From contig NZ_JAPEPC010000001.1 in assembly GCF_026340465.1 (NCBI RefSeq), positions 4,016,001 to 4,080,000 on the forward strand: a DNA stretch of 64,000 nt. The letters are read 5' to 3'. Shown here piece after piece: positions 25,040 through 33,362 of this stretch. The stretch's first letter is position 1, and each line of letters opens with the position of its first letter. This DNA comes from Streptomyces sp. NBC_01306. GTDB taxonomy: Bacteria > Actinomycetota > Actinomycetes > Streptomycetales > Streptomycetaceae. A program made the translations under genes and the position numbers. A model generated the notes under the pieces. It was not told the DNA's origin. It did not search any database and saw only the letters and a list, made by a program, of their open reading frames with translations.

Positions 25040-26320
25040 TCAGACGTTCTCCGCAGCCACTGCTCCCGCCTCCGCCGCCGGGGCGAGGTCCGAGGAGCGG
25101 GCCACCACCCGCGACTGGGACCTGTGCAGCCGCAGTGAGGCCGTCACCGCGATGATCGCCACCACTGTCATGGCTGCGCCCGCCCACGCCGTCGCCGCGA
25201 AACCGAAGCCTCCGCTGATCACCGCGCCGCCCAGCCAGGGGCCGCCCGCGTTGCCCAGGTTGAAGGAGGCCGTGGTGGTGGCGCCCGCCAGGGTGGGGGC
25301 CGCGCCCGCCACGTTGAACATCCGGGCGTTGAGCGCCGGGGCCGTGTAGAAGGCCGAAGTCCCCAGCAGGAACGAGAGGACCACCGCCGCGGCCGGGTTG
25401 TGGGCCAGCAGGGCCAGGGCCACCAGGAAGACCGTCGAAGCCGCGATGCCGGTCAGCAGGACACCGAAGAGATGGGCGTCCGCGACCCGGCCGCCCACCG
25501 TCGTACCGACCAGCGCGCCCACGCCGAAGAGCGCCAGCACCGTCGGAACCCAGCTGTCGGCCAGCCCCGCCACATCGGTGAGCAGCGGTGCCAGATAGCT
25601 GAACGCGCAGAAGACACCGCCCGCGGCGAGCGCCGTGATGACGATGGAGAGCCAGACCTGACGGTCGCGGTAGATGCTCAGTTCGGTACGGAGCCGGGGC
25701 CGTTCGGCGGGCAGCGGGATCCGGGGGATCAGCGTGGCCACCCCGACGAGGGCGATGGCGGAGGCCGCGCCGACCGCCCAGAACGCCGAGCGCCAGCCCA
25801 GGTGCTCGCCGAGGAACGCGCCCGCGGGGACCCCGAGGACGTTGGCGATGGACAGGCCGCCGATCATCACCGCCATGGCGCGGGCACGGGCGTTCACCGG
25901 AACCATCGCGATGGCCACCGCGGCGCCGACGGCCCAGAAGCCCGCGCAGGCGAAGGCGCTGATCACGCGCGAGGTGAAGAGCAGTGCGTAGTTCGGGGCG
26001 AGCGCGCCCGCGACCTGGCCCAGGCCGAAAACGGTGATGAGGGAGATCAGGGTGGTGCGGCGGGGCAGTCGCAGGGTGGCGACGGCGAGCAGCGGAGCAC
26101 CGACCACCATGCCGATCGCGAAGGCCGAGATCAGCAGGCCTGCCTGCGGGATGGACACGTTCATGTCGTCGGCTATGTCGGGCAGCAGCCCGGACAGCAT
26201 GAACTCACTGGTACCCAGCGCGAAAACCGCGAGCCCCAGGATGTGGACGGCGAGCGGCATACGGGCACGTTCGGTGGTAGCGGGCATACCAGGTGCCAAC
26301 GATGGTGCAGTAGATGACAT
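25040..26320 (-). CDS. MFS drug-efflux transporter, DHA1 (Cml/Cmx-like)
   Basis: About 426 residues with twelve predicted membrane segments. MPLAVHILGLAVFALGTSEFMLSGLLPDIADDM at the first helix and FTSRVISAFACAGFWAVGAAVAIAMVPVNARARAMAVMIGGLSIANVLGVPAGAFLGE are typical of the chloramphenicol/arabinose-type exporter family. The product probably expels a small hydrophobic compound. The start is uncertain: ATGs at 26320, 26287 and 26260 all precede the first helix and none has a clear ribosome site. It is monocistronic. Confidence 0.85.
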   Translation of the reverse strand: MSSTAPSLAPGMPATTERARMPLAVHILGLAVFALGTSEFMLSGLLPDIADDMNVSIPQAGLLISAFAIGMVVGAPLLAVATLRLPRRTTLISLITVFGLGQVAGALAPNYALLFTSRVISAFACAGFWAVGAAVAIAMVPVNARARAMAVMIGGLSIANVLGVPAGAFLGEHLGWRSAFWAVGAASAIALVGVATLIPRIPLPAERPRLRTELSIYRDRQVWLSIVITALAAGGVFCAFSYLAPLLTDVAGLADSWVPTVLALFGVGALVGTTVGGRVADAHLFGVLLTGIAASTVFLVALALLAHNPAAAVVLSFLLGTSAFYTAPALNARMFNVAGAAPTLAGATTTASFNLGNAGGPWLGGAVISGGFGFAATAWAGAAMTVVAIIAVTASLRLHRSQSRVVARSSDLAPAAEAGAVAAENV

Positions 26321-26597
26321 TCCCGCGTCCGGGCCCGTGCCGGGGACCGTGCGGAGGCCAGCGCGGGAGCCCAGGGCCGGGGGGCCGAAACTCTGGTTCG
26401 AAACCCTGGTGAGCGGTGGTGCGAGGGAGGGGAGTGAGAGGACGGGTGCGGGTGGGGCTGTGGTGGCGGGGGATGGGCTCCGGTGTGGCCGGATGATGTG
26501 GCTGTGTGGTGCAGGTCTGGTGTGCCCAGGTGGTGCGGGTGGGTGGTGAATGGTCACGCTGTGCATGTCACGGGGGAGTTGGGGGAGGAGGACAGGC

Positions 26598-26849
26598 ATG
26601 ACGGTGAGCACAGATGCCCAGGAGGCGGACGACGGGCCGGTGAACGGCGCGTACGTCATGGACATCAGGCATGGGCAGGTCGGCGAGGTCATCGGGCGCG
26701 ACGCCGGGTTCGTACGATTGCGGCCGCCGGCGGGCGGCGTCGAGTGGGTGTGCCCCGAGGACGCACTCCGGGCGGTCACTGCACGTGAGCAGTTGATCGC
26801 CCGCAACGCGCTGGCCAACGCGCGCAGCCGGGGCGACGTCTGCCGGTGA
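26598..26849 (+). CDS. small conserved beta-rich protein, paralogue of the gene at 15075
   Basis: 83 residues. The core GAYVMDIRHGQVGEVIGRDAGFVRLRPPAGGVEWVCPEDALRAV is shared with the 68-residue protein at 15075-15281. It adds about 12 acidic residues at the N-terminus and a helical tail. GGAGGAGGA lies just before the ATG, a strong ribosome site. It stands alone between the MFS gene and the HD-hydrolase gene. Function is unknown. Confidence 0.75.
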   Translation: MTVSTDAQEADDGPVNGAYVMDIRHGQVGEVIGRDAGFVRLRPPAGGVEWVCPEDALRAVTAREQLIARNALANARSRGDVCR

Positions 26850-27115
26850 CCGGTCGCCCCGGGTGGCCGGATGCGTATGGGCACGTACGGTCAAGCAGGC
26901 CAAGTAGGGCCATATGCAGGGCCGTGTGGGACCACGTACGGCTCCGTGCGGCCGGTGGGTGTCCGGCTGTCGCCGACCGCGGCCGGATTGGTGTGTACGG
27001 CGGTCGTGGCGGTTGCCCGGCAGGGGGCCGGGGGGCCTGTCGCGTACGGCTGGTATACCGGGGCTGTGTGCCGGGGCGGTCTGCCGCGTAAGCGGGCGTC
27101 CCCTTGGAGCGCCCC

Positions 27116-27775
27116 TCAGAGCGTCAGCAGTTCCAGTTCCGTCGCCAGGTTCTGGCGTGCCCTCGGCTCCCACTGCGCCTGTCCGTGATCCGTGTGGAAC
27201 AGCCTCGGCAGGCCGAGCAGTTCACGCAGGACCGCCGAGCGGCCCTCGCGGAAGGCCTGGTCCGGCACGAACGCGTACTCCTCCCGAACAGCGGCCGCGT
27301 ACTGCCCGTACGCGGCGGGGGGCGCGGCAAGGATCGCCAGGTCGGCGTCGCACAGCACCTCCCCGTTGGTGTCGCCGGGCTGCGGATCGTGGCCGACGGT
27401 CAGCCGGACCAGACGGGCCACCTCCGCCGTGCGGGCCTCCGGCACCCCCGCCTCGGTGAGCGCCCGCTCGGCCAGCTGGGCGCTGCGCTCCTCGTTCTCC
27501 GAGCGGTCCGGCCGGTACACCGCGTCGTGGAACCAGGCGGCGAGCCGCACGGCCGCCGGGTCGGCCGCGTGGTCGGCGAGGGTGTCGATGTGATCCAGCA
27601 CGGCGGTGAGATGGGCGGTCGTGTGGTACCGGCGGTGGGGCTCGGCCCAGCGTGCGAGCAGGTTCTCGGCGTACGGCCCCGGGTCGGGCGCGGTGGCGCC
27701 TTCGCGGGCGGCGGTGAGGGCCTGGTGCCAGCGGGTGGCGAGAGCGTGGGGCGCGTCCTGGGGCATGGGGGCCAT
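27116..27775 (-). CDS. HD-superfamily metal-dependent phosphohydrolase
   Basis: 219 residues. Metal ligands are visible as H51 in RRYHTTAHL, the HD pair in AAWFHDAVYRPD, and a later Asp in EVLCDADLAILA. This subgroup is annotated as predicted metal-dependent HD phosphohydrolases acting on nucleotides or other phosphoesters; the substrate is unknown. It is divergent from cutC, with about 190 bases between them. Confidence 0.85.
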   Translation of the reverse strand: MAPMPQDAPHALATRWHQALTAAREGATAPDPGPYAENLLARWAEPHRRYHTTAHLTAVLDHIDTLADHAADPAAVRLAAWFHDAVYRPDRSENEERSAQLAERALTEAGVPEARTAEVARLVRLTVGHDPQPGDTNGEVLCDADLAILAAPPAAYGQYAAAVREEYAFVPDQAFREGRSAVLRELLGLPRLFHTDHGQAQWEPRARQNLATELELLTL

Positions 27776-27895
27776 TGTGCCGGTGCCGGTCCCCGCCCCA
27801 CGTAGCGCCTTGGGCCGCCTTCTCGTACGCCTCCTTGTGCGCTCTGTGGAGCCGGATACGGGTGCGGAGGCGCGGGGCCGGGCCGTAGGGTGTCA

Positions 27896-27911
27896 ACTGG
27901 ACTAGACCTGT
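27896..27911. promoter_or_regulatory. dre-like GntR operator upstream of cutC
   Basis: ACTGGACTAGACCTGT resembles the DasR responsive element (consensus near ACTGGTCTAGACCAGT), differing at three of 16 positions. It lies 58 bases before the cutC start. DasR, a GntR/HutC-type repressor, responds to glucosamine-6-P in streptomycetes. The match is by eye, and another GntR protein may use it. Confidence 0.5.
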
Positions 27912-27918
27912 AGCCCGC

Positions 27919-27956
27919 GAAGCCCGTGGCCCTTGAAGAAGCCCGTGGCCCTCGAA
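27919..27956 (+). repeat. 19-bp direct repeat in the cutC leader
   Basis: GAAGCCCGTGGCCCTTGAA (27919-27937) is followed at once by GAAGCCCGTGGCCCTCGAA (27938-27956), one mismatch, ending 12 bases before the ATG. It displaces the promoter and operator by two helical turns per unit. Confidence 0.75.
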
Positions 27957-27968
27957 GATGGGGAATTG

Positions 27969-28658
27969 ATGAGCAACCGTGCAGTTCTGGAGGTGATCGC
28001 GCTCTCCGCGGAGGACGCGGTCGCCGCCCAGGCCGGTGGTGCCGACCGCCTTGAACTGGTCGCCGACATGGCCGCCGACGGGCTGACACCGTCCCGTGAG
28101 ACGTTCGCGGCGATCCGCGCAGCCGTCGACATCCCGCTGCGCGTGATGCTGCGCCTCACCGACGGGTTCGCCGCCGGCGACATCGGAGCGCTCGTGGCGG
28201 CGGCTCGGGATCTGCGGGCCGAGGGCGCCGACCAGTTCGTGCTCGGTTTCCTGGACGCCGACGGCAACCCCGACCTGGTGGCGGTCGAGCGGATCGTCGC
28301 CGAGATCGAGGGCTGCCCGTGGACGTTCCACAGGGCGATCGACCGCGCGGCCGACCGCGACGCGCTCCGCAAGGAGCTTGCCGACCTGCCGGGGCTCGAC
28401 ACCTTCCTCACGGCGGGCTCGGCCATCGGGGTCTCCGACGGTATGCCGACCCTGCTCGCCGAGGCGGCGCGCAGCGGCCGGCCGGGGTACGAGGCGCGGA
28501 TTCTGGTGGGTGGCGGGCTGAGGCTCGAACACCTTCCGCGGTTGTTGGAGGCGGGGATCGACGCCGTACACATCGGCGGCGCGGCCCGGCCCGGCGGCTG
28601 GGAGCTGCCGGTCGACGCGGACGCGGTGCGGGTGTGGCGGGCGGCGCTGGACGGCTGA
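27969..28658 (+). CDS. cutC: CutC-family TIM-barrel protein
   Basis: 229 residues, full length for the family: LEVIALSAEDAVAAQAGGADRLELVADMAADGLTPS, then LRVMLRLTDGF, WTFHRAIDRAADR and ARILVGGGLRLEHLPRLLEAGIDAVHIGG. CutC was linked to copper homeostasis, but its biochemical role is unsettled. The ATG at 27969 is preferred because the family begins there; the in-frame start at 27933 lies inside the 19-bp repeat. A dre-like site upstream hints at amino-sugar-linked control. A hairpin terminator follows. Confidence 0.85.
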   Translation: MSNRAVLEVIALSAEDAVAAQAGGADRLELVADMAADGLTPSRETFAAIRAAVDIPLRVMLRLTDGFAAGDIGALVAAARDLRAEGADQFVLGFLDADGNPDLVAVERIVAEIEGCPWTFHRAIDRAADRDALRKELADLPGLDTFLTAGSAIGVSDGMPTLLAEAARSGRPGYEARILVGGGLRLEHLPRLLEAGIDAVHIGGAARPGGWELPVDADAVRVWRAALDG

Positions 28659-28686
28659 GCCCGTTCGGGGTCCGGGGGGAGGGCGC

Positions 28687-28715
28687 CCGAGGGGGCTGGG
28701 GAAAAGCCCCCTCGG
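28687..28715. terminator. terminator between convergent cutC and the HelD-type gene
   Basis: CCGAGGGGGCT (28687-28697) pairs with AGCCCCCTCGG (28705-28715) around GGGGAAA. It lies 7 bases from the helicase stop and 28 from the cutC stop. Confidence 0.85.
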
Positions 28716-28721
28716 CGGGTC

Positions 28722-30851
28722 TCAGCCCAGCTGCTCCGGCAGCGGCAGTGTGTGCGTCACGATCAGGCCCGACACCGCCCTGGTGAGCGCAACGTACAGG
28801 CGGCGCAGGCCAGTTCGCAGGTCGGGCTCGCCCGCCACCACCGCCGCCGGTTCGTCCAGGACCACGTAGTCGTACTCCAGGCCCTTGGCGAGCGAGGCCG
28901 GCACCAGGGTCAGCCGGGAGTCGGCGCTGGTCTCCTGCCCCGGCTCCAGATGTGCGAGGCCCGCAGCCGTCAGCGCCGCCGACAGGGCGGGGATGCGGGC
29001 GTCGGCCGCGATCAGGCCCGTCGAGCCCTCGTGGCGCAGCGAGTCCCGGCCGGCGGTGACGGCAGCCGCGTCCAGATCCTCCGTCGTCCGCACCTCCAGC
29101 GAGCCCGGGTTCTCCCGTACGGACGAGACGGGCGCCAGCCCCGGCGACATGTGCGGCAGCAGCCGGGACGCGTACGCGATGACCTCGCGCGGTACGCGGA
29201 AACCGGCCGTCAGCTCCTCCACATGTGCGTCGCCCTTGCCCAGATGGTGCAGCGCTTCGTCCCAGCCCGACGTCGCCCAGGGTGTGGTGCCCTGCGCCAG
29301 GTCACCGAGGATCGTCGCCGAACCGGTCGTGCAGCGGCGGCCGACCGCGCGGTACTGCATCGGGGAGAGGTCCTGCGCCTCGTCGAGGACGACATGGCCG
29401 AGCGAGTGCGTACGGGCGACCAGATCGCCCGCCTCGTCGATCAGTACCGCGTCCGCCAGGGACCACTTGGCGGACTTCACCGACCGGGCCGGCTTCGCCC
29501 AGAGGATCGTCCGCTGCTCGTCGTCGGTCAGGACGCCCTCCGCGTGCGCGGCGAGGAACTCCGCGTCGCAGAGCAGCCGCAGCACCAGCTTGTCCGGATC
29601 GACCTGTGGCCAGGCCGCCTTGACCACGGCCTTCACCGCGGGGTTGCGGGCCACCGCGTCCTGCACCCGGTCGTCGGGCGCCTCGCCCGCCTGCTCCATC
29701 CGGACCAGGACGGCGTGCGCGATGCGCTGCGGGAGCGCGTCGCGGGCGGCGCCGTAGCGGATGTCGCGGGCCAGCAACTCGCTGACGATCTCCTCCAGTT
29801 CGTACGCCGGGATCCGCCAGCGGCGCGAGCCCCGTACGACCATCGCGGGCTCGGCCGGCAGCGTCACATGCGAGCGCAGGGCCCGCCGCAGCACCTCCGC
29901 CATCCGGGCGTCGCCCTTGATGACGGCGGCATCGGCGGTGTCGGTGCCCCTGATCTCGACGCCCGCGACCAGATCGTCGACGGTAGCCTGCTTGACCTCC
30001 AACTCGCCCAGGGCGGGGAGGACTTGCTCGATGTAGTGCAGGAAGGACCGGTTCGGCCCGATGACCAGGGTGCCGGTGCGGGCCAGCCGCTCGCGGTGCG
30101 CGTACAGGAGGTACGCGACCCGGTGCAGCCCGACGGCGGTCTTCCCGGTGCCGGGGCCGCCCTGGACACATACGGTGCCGCCGAGGTCGGACCGTACGAT
30201 CTCGTCCTGCTCGGGCTGGATGGTCGCCACGATGTCCCGCATCGGTCCGACACGGGGCCGCTCGATCTCGGCCTGGAGCAGCTTGCTGGTGGTGTGCTGG
30301 TCGGACGCGGCCGGGGCGGTCAGGTGCTCGTCCTCGTACGCGGTCAGCTCACCGCCGGTGTAGCCGAAGCGGCGGCGCAGCCCGATGTCCATCGGGTTCT
30401 TGGTGGACGCCCGGTAGAACGGCTGTGAGACGGGGGCGCGCCAGTCGATGACCATCGGGTCGCCGTCGGCGTCGTGCACATGGCGGCGCCCGATGTAGAA
30501 GCGCTCGCCCTCCCCGCCCTCGGCGAGGTCGGCGCCGGGGGCGTGCTGGTAGTCGAGCCGGCCGAAGAAGAGCGGGGTGTGCGACAGGTCGGCGAGCGCC
30601 TTGATGCGGTCCTCGATCTGCGCTTCCAGGACGGCGGCGTTGACCCAGTTCGCGGTGACGTCGCGGATGTCGAGCCCCTCGACGTCCTCACGCATCGCGC
30701 GCAGGGCCGCGCGGGAGCCGGTGAGGTGGGCGCGCTCGCGGGCCAGCGGGTCGGCATGGGCGCTGCCGGCCTGGGTTTCGGCGGGCGTGCTCTCGGCCGG
30801 CGTGCTGTCGAGTGCGTCGTCGGGAATGTCCTGTGTGACGTGCGTGGGCAC
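28722..30851 (-). CDS. HelD-type UvrD-like ATPase (RNA polymerase recycling factor)
   Basis: 709-residue superfamily 1 ATPase of the actinobacterial HelD group. An N-terminal coiled-coil arm (about 35-95) and the GRRHVHDADGDPMVIDWRAPVSQPFYRA segment precede Walker A GGPGTGKTAV (231-240). VVLDEAQDLSPMQYRAVGRR is motif II, TAGFRVPREVI motif IV, and GLRRLYVALTRAVSGLIV motif VI. These proteins pull RNA polymerase off DNA, and a Streptomyces member (HelR) protects against rifampicin. No rifamycin-associated inverted repeat was seen upstream, so resistance is not claimed. The start is GTG at 30851. It is convergent with cutC. Confidence 0.88.
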   Translation of the reverse strand: MPTHVTQDIPDDALDSTPAESTPAETQAGSAHADPLARERAHLTGSRAALRAMREDVEGLDIRDVTANWVNAAVLEAQIEDRIKALADLSHTPLFFGRLDYQHAPGADLAEGGEGERFYIGRRHVHDADGDPMVIDWRAPVSQPFYRASTKNPMDIGLRRRFGYTGGELTAYEDEHLTAPAASDQHTTSKLLQAEIERPRVGPMRDIVATIQPEQDEIVRSDLGGTVCVQGGPGTGKTAVGLHRVAYLLYAHRERLARTGTLVIGPNRSFLHYIEQVLPALGELEVKQATVDDLVAGVEIRGTDTADAAVIKGDARMAEVLRRALRSHVTLPAEPAMVVRGSRRWRIPAYELEEIVSELLARDIRYGAARDALPQRIAHAVLVRMEQAGEAPDDRVQDAVARNPAVKAVVKAAWPQVDPDKLVLRLLCDAEFLAAHAEGVLTDDEQRTILWAKPARSVKSAKWSLADAVLIDEAGDLVARTHSLGHVVLDEAQDLSPMQYRAVGRRCTTGSATILGDLAQGTTPWATSGWDEALHHLGKGDAHVEELTAGFRVPREVIAYASRLLPHMSPGLAPVSSVRENPGSLEVRTTEDLDAAAVTAGRDSLRHEGSTGLIAADARIPALSAALTAAGLAHLEPGQETSADSRLTLVPASLAKGLEYDYVVLDEPAAVVAGEPDLRTGLRRLYVALTRAVSGLIVTHTLPLPEQLG

Positions 30852-31032
30852 GGTGTGGCCTCCGGGCGGGTACGGCTGATCGCGGCGTGACGGCCTCCGG
30901 TACCGGCCGGACGGCGACGCTCCCTGGGGGAGGCGGGGAAGCGACGATTGTAGTCATCCGGCGGGGCGGGGTCGAACGGTTTTTACGGGCCCTGGTCCGG
31001 ACGCCGAGCGGAGCCTGGACCGGCACGCCGCG

Positions 31033-32043
31033 CTACAGCCATCCCCGCCGCCCCGCCTGGACCCCCGCCTGAAATCTGCTCGCCGCCCCCAGCCGCCCCA
31101 ACAGCACCGACATCCGCCGTCGCAGGCTCCGCTCGCTGATCTGGAGCTGACGCGCGATCGCCTCGTCCTTCAAACCCGCCGACAGCAGCGCCAGCAACGC
31201 GTCATCCGGCGCCGGCGCAGCCACCACGTCGCCACCGCCGATCCGTGTGCCGTCTCCCGCGCTCAGCGGAGCGCCCCGCTCCCACAGCTGCTCGAACAGG
31301 GCCACCAGCGCGTCCGTCAATGCCGAGTGCCGCACCAGCACCGCGCTGTCCATCATCCGGTCGGCATGCGTGGACAGCGGCAGCAACGCATGGCGCCGAT
31401 CCGCGATCACCAGCTTCACCGGCACATCCGGCAGCACTCGTATCCGCTCGCCCAGCTCCGCCAGCCGCCGCGCCTGCCGCCAGCCGCCGTCCGCGGCCAG
31501 TACCTCCGTGGCGTGCACCGCCCGGCACTCCACGCCCCGCTCCAGCAGCCGCTGCATCGGGGCCAGGCTGTTGTCCGCCGGATCCAGGAACGGCGGGCCG
31601 ACCAGCGTCAGCAGCTCCTTCTCCGTGCCGGCCAGCAGATCCTGCACCCGGGCGTACTGCGCCGTGCCCCGCACGACTTCGGTCAACCGCGCGGGATCGT
31701 CCCGTAGTTGAGCCTCGCGGTACTCGGCGGACAGCTCGTCCACCGACTTCCGCATACGGTCCAGTTCTGTGCGGCGGCGGCGGAGCAGCGCGCCGAGCGC
31801 CACCTGGGGATCAGCCGGCAGCCACGCTTCGCTGCCCGCCCCCGCCCTCGCGGCCTGGTCGCCGTCACCCGCGCCGTCGGCCGAGACCAGCCCGAACCCG
31901 GCCAGGGCCCGCAGCGCGGCCCGCACCTCGGACTCGGCGAGGCCCGTTTCCGTCACGCACTCCCGGGCCGTGCCCCTGCCGAGCCGCACCAGCGCCCGGT
32001 ACACGCGCTCCTCGGCTTCGCCCAACCCCACCGCTTCCCACAC
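31033..32043 (-). CDS. TrmB/LuxR-type composite regulator
   Basis: 336 residues. The N-terminal winged helix (VGLGEAEERVYRALVRLGRGTARECVTETGLAESEVRAALRALAGFGLV) is TrmB-like. A coiled coil (RRRRTELDRMRKSVDELSAEYREAQ) links to a PLD-like sensor region. The C-terminus is a LuxR-type HTH (LLALLSAGLKDEAIARQLQISERSLRRRMSVLLGRLGAASRFQAGVQAGRRGWL). Such regulators are common in streptomycetes, often without a known ligand. The start is GTG. It stands alone next to the beta-propeller gene. Confidence 0.85.
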   Translation of the reverse strand: MWEAVGLGEAEERVYRALVRLGRGTARECVTETGLAESEVRAALRALAGFGLVSADGAGDGDQAARAGAGSEAWLPADPQVALGALLRRRRTELDRMRKSVDELSAEYREAQLRDDPARLTEVVRGTAQYARVQDLLAGTEKELLTLVGPPFLDPADNSLAPMQRLLERGVECRAVHATEVLAADGGWRQARRLAELGERIRVLPDVPVKLVIADRRHALLPLSTHADRMMDSAVLVRHSALTDALVALFEQLWERGAPLSAGDGTRIGGGDVVAAPAPDDALLALLSAGLKDEAIARQLQISERSLRRRMSVLLGRLGAASRFQAGVQAGRRGWL

Positions 32044-32131
32044 CTTCGTAGATTATCCGGCCACCGCCGGGTCCGACAGAATCCGGCGGCGGCCTGTGGA
32101 CAACCCGTCGGCCACAGCGTTCAGCCGTGCC

Positions 32132-33184
32132 TCAGTCGCTGGTCAGGGCCAACGAGGAGGCCTGGGGCAGCCCGGCGGCGTCCAGCGTTCCGGTGGCCTT
32201 CCCGGCCCGCAGGTCGATCGGGGTGATGCCGGCCTGGTTCTCCTGTGCCTGGAACAGCTGCTTGCCGTTCGGCGCCAGCGCCAGCGTGCCGAAGGAGTCC
32301 GGCACAGCGATCCGGCGGGTCTTCAGGGTGCGGGTGTCCACCACCGAGACGCTGCTCTCCGCGGTGTTGGCCACGTACAGGCTCTTGCCGTCCCTCGACA
32401 GCTGCGCCTTGAACGGCTCCCCGCCGACCTGAGCCTGACGGGGCTTCGCCGCCGGGTTGTCCGCCCGGTACACCGAGACCGTGCCGCCGTAGTAGTCGGT
32501 GGCGTACAGCGTCTTGCCGTCGTGGCTGAGCAGCACTTCCCGAGGGGCCTGGCCGCCGGTGTAGGAGGCGGTGACCTTGTAGTCCGACAGGTCCATGCGG
32601 TCGATCCGGTCCCTGGAGTAGATGCCCAGGTACGCGGTCCTGCCGTCGGGGCTGATCACCACGCCCTGCGCCGGCGCGCCCAGGTCGACGGTTCTGACGA
32701 CCGTGCCGGTCGTGAGGTCCACCACCGAGAGCGACTGCATGATCATGCTGGTCACGTACGCCGTCCTCCCGTCGGGGGAGAGCGCGATGGCGTCGGCGTC
32801 CACGCCCAGCGGGATCTCTTTCACCAGCTTGTGCCCGACCAGGTCCGCGACCGACAGGGTGCCGCTGTGGTGGTTCGCCAGGTAGGCGGTGTGCTGGTCC
32901 TTCGACAGCGCGATCCCCCAGGTCTCGGCCTCCTGACCGATGCCGAAGCGCGCCACCTCCTTGCCGGTCGCGGGGTCGACGCCGACCAGCTCGGTGTTGT
33001 CGTCCTTGCTGACACTGCTCGGCGTGGTCCACAGCACCTCGTGCCCGCCGTGCCGGTGCGCGTGATGCCCGGGGTGGCCGTGGTGCGGCCCGGCTGCGGC
33101 CTGGGCGCTCATGGGCGCCGCGCAGACCAGCGCCGCCGCGAGCGTGGCGGCTAAGGCCAGAGTGCTTCGACGTGTACCTGTCAT
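32132..33184 (-). CDS. secreted YVTN/YncE-like beta-propeller protein
   Basis: 350 residues with a signal peptide (MTGTRRSTLALAATLAAALV.. cut near SAQAAAG). A His-rich segment (GPHHGHPGHHAHRHGGHE) could bind metal. The remainder is a beta-propeller built of YVTN-type repeats (HTAYLANHHSGTLSVADL, RTAYVTSMIMQSLSVVDL, KTLYATDYYGGTVSVYRA, KSLYVANTAESSVSVVDT). Ligand and partner are unknown; the family often binds surface proteins or cofactors. GGAGGAA precedes the ATG. Its leader contains a 12-15 bp tandem repeat. Confidence 0.85.
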   Translation of the reverse strand: MTGTRRSTLALAATLAAALVCAAPMSAQAAAGPHHGHPGHHAHRHGGHEVLWTTPSSVSKDDNTELVGVDPATGKEVARFGIGQEAETWGIALSKDQHTAYLANHHSGTLSVADLVGHKLVKEIPLGVDADAIALSPDGRTAYVTSMIMQSLSVVDLTTGTVVRTVDLGAPAQGVVISPDGRTAYLGIYSRDRIDRMDLSDYKVTASYTGGQAPREVLLSHDGKTLYATDYYGGTVSVYRADNPAAKPRQAQVGGEPFKAQLSRDGKSLYVANTAESSVSVVDTRTLKTRRIAVPDSFGTLALAPNGKQLFQAQENQAGITPIDLRAGKATGTLDAAGLPQASSLALTSD

Positions 33185-33201
33185 GGGGTTCCTCCGTCGG
33201 T

Positions 33202-33266
33202 GGGGTGGAAATCCGGGGTGGAGAAGTACGGGGTGAAGTCCGGGGTGGAAATCCGGGGTGGAAGTC
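33202..33266 (-). repeat. five degenerate CGGGGTGGAAATC-type tandem repeats
   Basis: Units of 12-15 bases begin at 33202, 33214, 33229, 33241 and 33254, each built on GGGGTG(G)A. They lie 17-82 bases upstream of the beta-propeller start, in the 5' leader or promoter. Confidence 0.75.
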
Positions 33267-33362
33267 TGCCCCGCACGCTAGACAGCGCGCTGACGCCCTG
33301 TCGACGGTTCGGCGCCACCGGGCCTGGCCGTAACCGGTCTTCGGCCGTACCCGGCCATGGCC

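Noticed and set aside
30852..31032. Rifamycin-associated element upstream of the HelD-type gene
   Set aside because: No matching inverted repeat was seen in the 180 bases upstream, so a rifampicin-resistance role was not assigned.
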